From Methanobacterium sp. (lineage in GTDB: Archaea > Methanobacteriota > Methanobacteria > Methanobacteriales > Methanobacteriaceae), in the NCBI RefSeq assembly GCF_016217785.1, contig NZ_JACRGA010000017.1, positions 1-8,338 on the forward strand: a stretch of 8,338 nucleotides of DNA. The letters run 5' to 3'. Below, piece by piece: positions 1-7,810 of this stretch. The number at the start of each line of letters is the position of its first letter. The first letter of the stretch is position 1. The translations under genes and the position numbers were made by a program. Below the pieces are notes generated by a model, which was given only the letters and a program-made list of their open reading frames with translations, was not told the DNA's origin and did not search any database.

Positions 1-2496
1 GGAAGTTTACCAACCTATGTAACCATGAAACCATGGAGCGCTAATAACATACCCATACTATACACGCCTCCAGTTACTTTCACACCAGAACAGATCGTTG
101 TTGCTGCTGTAGCGTTACAAAAAACCATAGAAACAACCAAAACCATACCAAATACTGTTACTGTAAATGGAATTACCATATACACTGCACACTTCCTGCA
201 CCTAGCCACACAAGACACCAACCAACTAAAAAACAACAATAACAACCCTATTTTACTACAAAATGATGAAAAACCAGGATACACTGAAGAATCACTCCGC
301 ACCGGTACCATGACCCTGGCAGATTATGTTGATTTCGCACAAAGAATCACCAACCACATGAATAACAATCATCAGGCACCACCTTACGGCTTCATCGGAT
401 TGGGAAAAATCAGTTATCAATCACAAGTCTATCTATTCACACGAATTTTAAGCATCTACAATAGCACAGGCAGCTTACCCTTATACGTAACTGTTAAACC
501 ATTTGCCACCTCGAATATTCCTATATTGTACACGCCTCCGGTTACTTTCACGCCGGAGCAGATTGTTACTGCTGCTGTAGCGTTACAAAAAACCATTGAA
601 ACAACCAAATCCATACCAAATACTGTTACTGTTAATGGAATCACTGTTTACACTGCTCAATTCCTGCATTTAGCTACGCAGGCTACTGTGCAATTAAAGA
701 ATAAGAGCAATAATCCTATTTTGCTGCAGAATGATGAAAAACCAGGATACACTGAAGAATCACTCCGCACCGGTACCATGACCCTGGCAGATTATGTTGA
801 TTTCGCACAAAGAATCACCAACCACATGAATGACAATCATCAGGCACCACCTTACGGCTTCATCGGATTGGGAAAAATCAGTTATCAATCACAAGTCTAT
901 CTATTCACACGAGTTCTAACTATCTACAACAGTACTGGGAGTCTACCCCCATCTATAGCTGTTAAATCATGGAGCACCAGTAATATACCCATACTGTACA
1001 CACCACCAGTAACTTTCACACCAACACAAATAGCCATAGCATCTTTAGAATTAAAAAACATCATAGAAGCAACTAAAACCATACCTAATACCATAACCCT
1101 AAATGGAATTACCATATACACTGCACAATATCTTCACTTGGCAGTACAAGCCACTGCACAACTAAAAAACAAGAATAACAACCCTATTTTACTACAAAAT
1201 GATGAAAAACCGGGTTACAACGAAGAATCTATGAATTCGGGAATCATGACCCTAGCCGACTACATAGACTTCGCACAGAGAATCAGCAACCACATGGACA
1301 ACAACCACCAAGCACCACCCTACGGATATATAGGCCTCGGAAAAATTAGCTACCAATCACAAATCTACTTATATAGTCGTATTCTCGGATATTACAATTC
1401 AAATAATGTTCTACCCTCAAACATTGCTTTAAAACCATGGAGCAGTTCTAATATACCCACTACGGGAATCAACATCACTTTTAATTTAGATCAGGTGGCT
1501 GAAACTGCCACTCATGTGAAAAATAACTTTGAAATCTACAAGTCTCTACCGGAATCTGCTGAGGTTGCAGGTGTCTTGATAAATATTTCCCAATTTTTAT
1601 ATCTACTAACTTCAAGTGTGATGCAGATAAATAGTAGCCTTAATCAGCCCATCTTATTTGAAGAATTCTCATTGCCTTCAGCCAGTTATGAGCAGATGAA
1701 CAGCGGATCCATGTTAAAAGTTGAATACATTGACTTTGCCAGTCGGATAATAAACTACATGAACACCAACAGACAGGCCCCATCTCATGGTCTTACCGGC
1801 CTCGGGAAAGTTAGTTTCCATTCACAAGTCTATATTTACAGCCAGATAATGGATTATTATAAAAATCACCAGCAATTACCTGCAGATGTTTATGTGAAAA
1901 GCTGGAAATCTATTAGTCTTTTGGGAAGTACTGATTATGGGGAAGTAGTAAAAATAGGACCCTACGGTAATCTTATGTCACCGGTTAAAATCGCGTATAT
2001 TGTGGGAGTGCATCCCATTGAACAAGCTTCGCATCAGGCAATGACGGAATCCATCAGTGGCTATGATAATTCCCTAAACTACTGTTACTATATCTATAAG
2101 GTTACTGTGACCCGGGATGCTGGCGATTATGAAAAAGGTAGGATGAATGGTCAATTATTAGCCAATAAATTTGCAGTACCTGATATAATAAATCAAAGAT
2201 TCCGACTAGCCATTGATATACATTCCAATGTAGGGAATTGGGCTTATACCCGATTCGTCTTTAGCCCGATTTCTGGAACTTCTTCCGAATCATTTGCTCG
2301 TAATATTAAAAATGGAATATCATGGTTGGCATACTTTTCACCACCCAGCCAAACAAGCCCATCATATATCACTGTTCCCCTAATACAGTCCGGCATCCCA
2401 GCCATACTTTATGAAACTTATACCTATGAAGATTATGGAACTACCAAAACCCATGCCAATGAATTTGCCCTGAAAGTGGATGGTATGTCCTATTAA
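1..2496 (+). CDS. Pseudomurein-binding repeat surface protein with C-terminal M14/AstE-like zinc hydrolase domain (5' partial)
   Basis: The frame is open from base 1, and the first eight codons (GSLPTYVT) match the end of a repeat unit, so the ATG at 25 is internal and at least one more unit lies upstream. 831 residues are visible. Residues 10-632 are four tandem units of 156, 156, 156 and 155 residues. Each has an A half (helical, ending in FLHLAT/FLYLLT) and a B half (AQRI, QAPPYG, GLGKISYQSQ, YLFTRIL, LP). Both resemble the pseudomurein-binding repeat (PF09373 type) that anchors proteins to methanobacterial walls. Residues 633-831 form a different domain: GVHPIE (H671, E674), R714 in GRMNG, IDIHSN (H741) and LYETY (E805), the order expected of an M14 carboxypeptidase/AstE-like fold with two His and one Glu as zinc ligands and a catalytic Glu. 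I infer an exported wall-bound enzyme, perhaps cleaving pseudomurein peptides; the substrate is unknown. The signal peptide would lie outside the window. Repeats: confident; hydrolase: moderate. Confidence 0.85.
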   Translation, partial: GSLPTYVTMKPWSANNIPILYTPPVTFTPEQIVVAAVALQKTIETTKTIPNTVTVNGITIYTAHFLHLATQDTNQLKNNNNNPILLQNDEKPGYTEESLRTGTMTLADYVDFAQRITNHMNNNHQAPPYGFIGLGKISYQSQVYLFTRILSIYNSTGSLPLYVTVKPFATSNIPILYTPPVTFTPEQIVTAAVALQKTIETTKSIPNTVTVNGITVYTAQFLHLATQATVQLKNKSNNPILLQNDEKPGYTEESLRTGTMTLADYVDFAQRITNHMNDNHQAPPYGFIGLGKISYQSQVYLFTRVLTIYNSTGSLPPSIAVKSWSTSNIPILYTPPVTFTPTQIAIASLELKNIIEATKTIPNTITLNGITIYTAQYLHLAVQATAQLKNKNNNPILLQNDEKPGYNEESMNSGIMTLADYIDFAQRISNHMDNNHQAPPYGYIGLGKISYQSQIYLYSRILGYYNSNNVLPSNIALKPWSSSNIPTTGINITFNLDQVAETATHVKNNFEIYKSLPESAEVAGVLINISQFLYLLTSSVMQINSSLNQPILFEEFSLPSASYEQMNSGSMLKVEYIDFASRIINYMNTNRQAPSHGLTGLGKVSFHSQVYIYSQIMDYYKNHQQLPADVYVKSWKSISLLGSTDYGEVVKIGPYGNLMSPVKIAYIVGVHPIEQASHQAMTESISGYDNSLNYCYYIYKVTVTRDAGDYEKGRMNGQLLANKFAVPDIINQRFRLAIDIHSNVGNWAYTRFVFSPISGTSSESFARNIKNGISWLAYFSPPSQTSPSYITVPLIQSGIPAILYETYTYEDYGTTKTHANEFALKVDGMSY
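28..495 (+). repeat. Tandem repeat unit 1 (468 bp, 156 aa)
   Basis: The unit starts at KPWS and runs to the residue before the next KPF. It contains one A half and one B half of the pseudomurein-binding-like repeat. At nucleotide level it is a mosaic: bases 226-275 match unit 3 (1162-1211) with one difference, while 262-444 match unit 2 (730-912) with one difference. Confidence 0.9.
496..963 (+). repeat. Tandem repeat unit 2 (468 bp, 156 aa)
   Basis: In register with unit 1 at exactly 468 bp. The B half (730-912) is almost base-for-base identical to unit 1, while the A half differs at many silent sites, for example codons for Pro, Glu and Ile around 535-570. Confidence 0.9.
964..1431 (+). 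repeat. Tandem repeat unit 3 (468 bp, 156 aa)
   Basis: Same length and motif order as units 1 and 2 (NIPILYTPPV, NGITIYTAQ, DEKPGYNEES, LADYIDFAQRI, GLGKISYQSQ), but most third positions differ, so it diverged earlier or was not recently converted. Confidence 0.9.
1432..1896 (+). repeat. Divergent tandem repeat unit 4 (465 bp, 155 aa)
   Basis: The most divergent unit and one residue shorter. It lacks the PILYTPPVTF and DEKPGY segments but keeps the core features QFLYLL, EYIDFASRI, QAPSHG, GLGKVSFHSQ and VYIYSQI. It is directly followed by the hydrolase-like domain, as expected for a domain-boundary repeat that does not recombine with the inner copies. Confidence 0.85.
1897..2493 (+). other. 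C-terminal M14/AstE-like hydrolase domain of the first repeat protein
   Basis: About 199 residues (633-831 of the visible protein). The strand KIAYIVGV leads into HPIE, giving the HxxE zinc motif at H671/E674. An Arg/Asn patch follows (R705, R714, N716), then AIDIHSN with the third ligand H741, then IPAILYETYTYEDYG with candidate catalytic E805 (E810 as alternative). The gap from E674 to H741 is 66 residues, shorter than in classical carboxypeptidase A. There is no membrane anchor and only one Cys, in the motif NYCYY, so this is not a C71-type cysteine pseudomurein endopeptidase with a Cys-His-Asp triad. From memory, similar domains end other adhesin-like proteins of Methanobacteriales; I could not check this. 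Confidence 0.55.
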
Positions 2497-2519
2497 TTAA
2501 CAGGATTAATTATCCAATA

Positions 2520-2537
2520 GTTTTAGGTTTTATTTTT
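2520..2537 (+). terminator. T-run terminator after the first repeat protein gene
   Basis: Three T-tracts (TTTT, TTTT, TTTTT) separated by short A/G interruptions begin about 24 nt past the stop codon at 2494-2496. Clustered T-runs without an obvious hairpin are the usual archaeal intrinsic termination signal. Confidence 0.5.
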
Positions 2538-2658
2538 ACAGTTAATTAGCCATTTTTGGATGATCCATTAAGAACCAGTAGAAATGGATGATATTGTAAC
2601 TATCAATACCTCCCTAGAAAACCTGCCCATTGCATAGATTGCACTTAGGGAAGAATTC

Positions 2659-2683
2659 AAAAATAGAAAATTAAAATAAAAGG
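2659..2683 (-). terminator. T-run terminator after mfnA
   Basis: Read on the minus strand, about 10 nt after the mfnA stop, there are four T-tracts (CCTTTTATTTTAATTTTC, then TATTTTT). This fits a convergent pair of transcription units, each ending in its own T-runs within the 196-bp gap. Confidence 0.5.
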
Positions 2684-2692
2684 AATTTAAAA

Positions 2693-3835
2693 TCAAATTT
2701 CATTTAAATCATTGATAAACATTTCAATATGTTCCAGTTTCAAATGAGGCATAACAATGATCCTTATGGCCCTGGGGTATGATGCCAATGACACTGCCCA
2801 ACCTTTAGCCTCAAGTCTTCGGGCAATTTCTTTTACTGGAATGTCAGGTGAATAAAATGGAACAATGTTCAGTTCTGGCGTAGTTGCCAGTTCAAATCCT
2901 GCTTCTTTAACACCTTCAGCCAGTTTATGGGTAATTTCCATGCAGTTAGTGGCAACTTCCCGGTATCCTTCCCGGCCCAGGTGTTTTAATAAGGCCCATG
3001 TAGCTGCTGTGGCTGCACCTGTGCGGGTGCCCACCACTGTGGACTGGAGATCCTCAGTGAGGTATGGTGTTTCAACAGCTATTGCTTCCAGGTACTCGTG
3101 TTTCCTGAAAAGAATTCCACCCGTGGGGATCGGGGCAAGACCCATCTTATGAGGGTCTATGGTTATGGATGAAACTCCAGGCAGGCTGAAATCGAATTCA
3201 GGTAAATCATATCCTGCTTCTTTCAGGAATGGTATGCTGTAACCACCAAAAGCAGCATCCACATGGAGATAGATATTTTGCTCCAGGCAAATTCTGGAAA
3301 GATCTTCTATTGGATCTATTTTCCCAAGTTCTGTGGTTCCTGCCACTCCCACAATGGCCACCGTATTATCTGAAATCAGTTCCTCCACTGAGGAGATATC
3401 CATCCGGTAATTCTCATCCAGGTCGGCCATTTTCAAATCCAGACATAGCATGTCTGCTGCTTTTTTGAAGGAGAAGTGTGCGGATCTAGGGACTATGATC
3501 TCAGGATGTTTCAAGTTTCTCGTGTTACGAGCAGCTCTCATGGCCATGAGGTTGGCTTCCGTTCCTCCTGTAATAACATGCCCATGGACGTCTTTTTTCC
3601 CCAGTAATCCGCCAAGCATGGCGATTACCTCATCTTCCAGGGCTTTGGTTCCTGGAAAGAGTCCTGGATCTCCCAGGTTCGATTCGAGAAACATGGAATA
3701 GGCCCTTACTCCAACAGGGTGGGGGCAGGTGCACATGGATCCCAGTATTCTGCCTGAACGATGTGTGAGGTCTTTTTCCTTGTATTTCCTGAGCATTTGG
3801 TATATCTGCTCTTTGGGTATTCCCTTGTCTTCCAT
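2693..3835 (-). CDS. mfnA: L-tyrosine/L-aspartate decarboxylase MfnA (PLP-dependent)
   Basis: Group II pyridoxal-phosphate decarboxylase of methanogens. It converts tyrosine to tyramine for methanofuran, and family members also decarboxylate aspartate to beta-alanine for coenzyme A; cytoplasmic. Numbering is for the 380-residue form. Visible motifs are the N-terminal GSMC and NLGDPGLF, cofactor-binding GGTEAN (90-95), SAHFSF with the ring-stacking H120, HVDAAFGG with D193 contacting the pyridine nitrogen, and ITIDPHKMG with Schiff-base K230. LGTR-like VGTRTG and RIIVMPH follow near the end. Length is normal and all key residues are present. An alternative ATG lies six bases upstream (3841), but AAGGG directly abuts that ATG and sits six bases from the one chosen, which favours 3835. 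It is the last gene of the rpl10e-ppsA-mfnA block; a T-run before it suggests a separate promoter or partial read-through. Tyrosine versus aspartate preference cannot be read from the sequence. Confidence 0.95.
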   Translation of the reverse strand: MEDKGIPKEQIYQMLRKYKEKDLTHRSGRILGSMCTCPHPVGVRAYSMFLESNLGDPGLFPGTKALEDEVIAMLGGLLGKKDVHGHVITGGTEANLMAMRAARNTRNLKHPEIIVPRSAHFSFKKAADMLCLDLKMADLDENYRMDISSVEELISDNTVAIVGVAGTTELGKIDPIEDLSRICLEQNIYLHVDAAFGGYSIPFLKEAGYDLPEFDFSLPGVSSITIDPHKMGLAPIPTGGILFRKHEYLEAIAVETPYLTEDLQSTVVGTRTGAATAATWALLKHLGREGYREVATNCMEITHKLAEGVKEAGFELATTPELNIVPFYSPDIPVKEIARRLEAKGWAVSLASYPRAIRIIVMPHLKLEHIEMFINDLNEI

Positions 3836-3841
3836 TTCCAT

Positions 3842-3890
3842 CCCTTAAAAAATAAATATATTCTTTAAAATAAAGTAAATAGTTTTAAAA
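3842..3890 (-). promoter_or_regulatory. Possible mfnA promoter and ribosome binding site
   Basis: The gap between ppsA and mfnA is almost pure A/T on the minus strand and offers several TATA-like boxes; CTTTATTTTA at about 3865-3874 would place initiation near 3847, just ahead of the AAGGG at 3842-3846. The composition makes any single box uncertain. Confidence 0.3.
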
Positions 3891-3898
3891 TAAAAAAA
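3886..3898 (-). terminator. T7 run downstream of ppsA
   Basis: Ten bases past the ppsA stop, the minus strand reads seven Ts, an A and four more Ts. This could end the rpl10e-ppsA transcript wholly or partly before mfnA. Confidence 0.45.
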
Positions 3899-3908
3899 TG
3901 TGAGGGGT

Positions 3909-6200
<2,292 letters not shown>

Positions 6201-6249
6201 GCTCATACACCACTCAGGATTTTATTGAGATTAATTGGTTTAATTCTAT

Positions 6250-6732
6250 TTATTTAACTAATTCTGCTCCTTCATCAATGACTATCCTACAAGAGACTGG
6301 GAATTTCATAGCAGCTCTTCTGAGGGCTTCTTTAGCGTCAATGAAATTCTTCTTGTTGGTTTTTATAGTTAAAACCCTCTGATTTGCTTTCACCAGGGCC
6401 ACGGAGCTTACTGGTTTTCCGAAAGCTTTCCTCATACCGTCCTGAACACGGTCTGCACCAGCACCAGTGGCCATGGGGTTTTCCCTGACTATGTGGTGTG
6501 GGTAAACCCTTATCTTCAAATGGTAACCCATCCTACCTGATTTTCGTTGCATGTACCGGTTGGTGGCTATCCTGGCAGCTTCCAGGGCATTATGCGATAG
6601 CTGGGCCTTTTCTTTGAGAGCCAAGCTCACTGTTAAAGGAAATTCTCCAGAGAGGTTTCCCATGTCATATTGAACAATTCTGGAACCCGGAATTTTACGT
6701 ATGTAATCTTTTCTAGTGTATGCTCTTACCAT
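6250..6732 (-). CDS. rpl10e: Large-subunit ribosomal protein uL16 (archaeal L10e)
   Basis: 160 residues, matching the archaeal L10e/uL16 family along its whole length: MVRAYTRKDYIRKIPGS at the start, GRMGYHLKIRVYPHHIVREN in the middle, GADRVQDGMRKAFGKP (the loop near the peptidyl-transferase/tRNA region) and a C-terminal strand FPVSCRIVIDEGAEL. It is a 50S component near the A site. The start is fixed by the AAGGAGG motif eight bases upstream and by the family-typical MVRAYTRKDY. It is the first gene of the minus-strand block and probably shares a transcript with ppsA. Confidence 0.97.
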   Translation of the reverse strand: MVRAYTRKDYIRKIPGSRIVQYDMGNLSGEFPLTVSLALKEKAQLSHNALEAARIATNRYMQRKSGRMGYHLKIRVYPHHIVRENPMATGAGADRVQDGMRKAFGKPVSSVALVKANQRVLTIKTNKKNFIDAKEALRRAAMKFPVSCRIVIDEGAELVK

Positions 6733-6740
6733 CTAATATT

Positions 6741-6747
6741 CCTCCTT
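6741..6747 (-). promoter_or_regulatory. Strong ribosome binding site of rpl10e
   Basis: AAGGAGG on the minus strand with an 8-nt spacer to the ATG at 6732. It complements the archaeal 16S rRNA 3' end and provides the local reference spacing used to judge other starts in this window. Confidence 0.85.
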
Positions 6748-6748
6748 A

Positions 6749-6801
6749 TATAAATGTTATTTAAAGCCTTGAACACAATATTAAAGCTATAAATGTTATT
6801 T
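6749..6801. repeat. Pair of 14-bp direct repeats upstream of rpl10e
   Basis: TATAAATGTTATTT occurs exactly at 6749-6762 and 6788-6801, 39 bp apart, and each copy has a TTAAAGC(C/T) string nearby (6761-6768 and 6781-6788). Both copies cover the TATA-like boxes, so they may be duplicated promoter elements or paired regulator sites. Confidence 0.5.
6784..6795 (-). promoter_or_regulatory. Candidate proximal rpl10e promoter (TATA-like)
   Basis: The minus strand reads CATTTATAGC here. Initiation about 25 bases downstream (near 6763) would give a ~30-nt leader containing the AAGGAGG. A second TATA-like string (TTTATATAAGG, 6744-6754) overlaps the ribosome binding site and would start too close to the ATG. 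Confidence 0.35.
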
Positions 6802-6860
6802 CTCGGCCTGGAATGGTAAATATGATATCAATCAACCAGGGTAGAAATCAATAGTACAAT

Positions 6861-6921
<61 letters not shown>

Positions 6922-6949
6922 CTCAAGTTGTCTAATTGAAATTAAAATA

Positions 6950-6975
6950 TAAATAATTCATTGTAAATAATTCAT
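6950..6975. repeat. Tandem 12-bp direct repeat
   Basis: TAAATAATTCAT occurs at 6950-6961 and 6964-6975, separated by TG, followed by alternating TA sequence and a T7 run. It may be a slippage product in AT-rich DNA. Confidence 0.5.
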
Positions 6976-7148
6976 ATATATAATATATAATTTTTTTCTT
7001 TACCTATTTTTTGGTTAACATATCTTTATTGATCTAATAGGTGAATAAGTAATTTTGATTAGCTGATTGCAATTAGAATTAGTGATTAAATAATTAATTT
7101 TTTTCTCATACATAGCCTAATTAAAAATAAACAGTACATAATGATAAC

Positions 7149-7179
7149 TTAGGGAGCTAATTGTTAGGGAGCGTAATTG
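7149..7179. repeat. Tandem ~15-bp direct repeat
   Basis: TTAGGGAGC followed by TAATTG, then TTAGGGAGC followed by GTAATTG, with a 15-bp period. Its GGGAGC core stands out in otherwise AT-rich DNA. No gene starts downstream within reach, so it does not act as a ribosome binding site here. Confidence 0.5.
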
Positions 7180-7672
7180 TTATAGTTTAATAATATTCGT
7201 CAATTTTTAAACATTGCCATTAGCTCAGTTTAGGATTATATGAGAATATAATCAAATTTAAAGGTTAAATATTGATTAAATGAGGGTTAAAATATAGTTG
7301 GAGTAATGCATTCCCCATAAAGGTCTTTTTATCCTGTAATATTCTTGAAGTGCTAAATTTAGTCAGTAATGAGTCTTAGATCGGAGAGTGGTTATCCGCG
7401 TACTATTCCTCAACGCTGCCAATCATAATGGAAGAGTGATTTAATCTGAATTTCGATTGATTATCTGTTTCAGCAATATAGATACCATTAAGACATTTTA
7501 ATAAGATTTTATAGAGTCTATTATGGCATAAAACGTTTTAATTGGAGTTTAATTTTAAAAAAAGCCCAAGGAGAAGGCAGATCAGAACAATGCAAATTTT
7601 ATCCCATTTAAGGATGTCCTAAAAAGAAAAAATGACTCTAAGATAGTTTGTTTATTGTTTTTAAATCAAAAA

Positions 7673-7684
7673 TTTTATATATTA
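7673..7684 (+). promoter_or_regulatory. TATA box of the second repeat protein gene
   Basis: TTTTATATATTA preceded by an A-rich stretch (TCAAAAA) that can serve as a B recognition element. The usual 22-27 base offset puts initiation near 7703-7705, exactly where the long inverted repeat begins. Confidence 0.55.
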
Positions 7685-7704
7685 TGCTATTTTGATTTTA
7701 ATAA

Positions 7705-7798
7705 GTGTCCAAATGATTCCCAAAAGACTTCAAAAAGCGATTTCTTGGGAATTGTAATTCCAGATGATCATATACATTTATAAGATCATTTTGGACAC
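7705..7798 (+). promoter_or_regulatory. Structured 5' leader with a long-range stem and alternative hairpins
   Basis: GTGTCCAAATGAT (7705-7717) pairs with ATCATTTTGGACAC (7785-7798): 13 bp with one bulged T, enclosing 67 nt and ending one base before the GGAGG at 7799. Inside are hairpin A, TTCCCAA (7717-7723) with TTGGGAA (7745-7751), and hairpin B, GGAATT (7748-7753) with AATTCC (7756-7761), which share bases and exclude each other. Hairpin C, ATGATC (7764-7769) with GATCAT (7784-7789), takes part of the 3' arm of the outer stem. Competing structures beside a ribosome binding site suggest a cis-acting RNA switch or thermosensor; I recognise no known riboswitch class. A DNA-level operator or a small terminal-inverted-repeat element are alternatives, though I see no target duplication. 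Confidence 0.5.
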
Positions 7799-7803
7799 GG
7801 AGG
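7799..7803 (+). promoter_or_regulatory. Ribosome binding site that points to an ATT start
   Basis: GGAGG immediately follows the 3' arm of the leader stem. Seven bases later is ATT at 7811. The nearest in-frame TTG is at 7823 (19-base spacer) and the nearest in-frame ATG at 7835, inside the signal peptide core. Confidence 0.7.
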
Positions 7804-7810
7804 CGATAAA

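Noticed and set aside
15..1121. Antisense open frames opposite the repeat gene (15-311, 456-644, 924-1121, minus strand)
   Set aside because: They recur in the same phase of each repeat because the sense codons are repetitive; they have no ribosome binding site and no protein-like features of their own.
28..1896. The 468-bp tandem repeats as a CRISPR array or mobile element
   Set aside because: The repeats are coding, contiguous without spacers, and keep one open frame with conserved protein motifs.
6807..6840. CCTGG/CCAGG inverted repeat in the rpl10e leader
   Set aside because: Only a 5-bp stem around a 24-nt loop; expected by chance at this scale.
7369..7428. 19-codon plus-strand ORF starting MSLRSESGY
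   Set aside because: Too short, with no ribosome binding site, and overlapping another weak frame on the opposite strand.
7590..7622. 10-codon ORF (MQILSHLRMS) after AAGGAGAAGG
   Set aside because: The spacer to the ATG is about 17 bases or more and the peptide is too short to support as a gene.
7705..7798. The 94-bp inverted-repeat element as a miniature transposon
   Set aside because: No flanking target-site duplication is visible, and its ends coincide with the predicted transcript start and the ribosome binding site, which favours a leader RNA.
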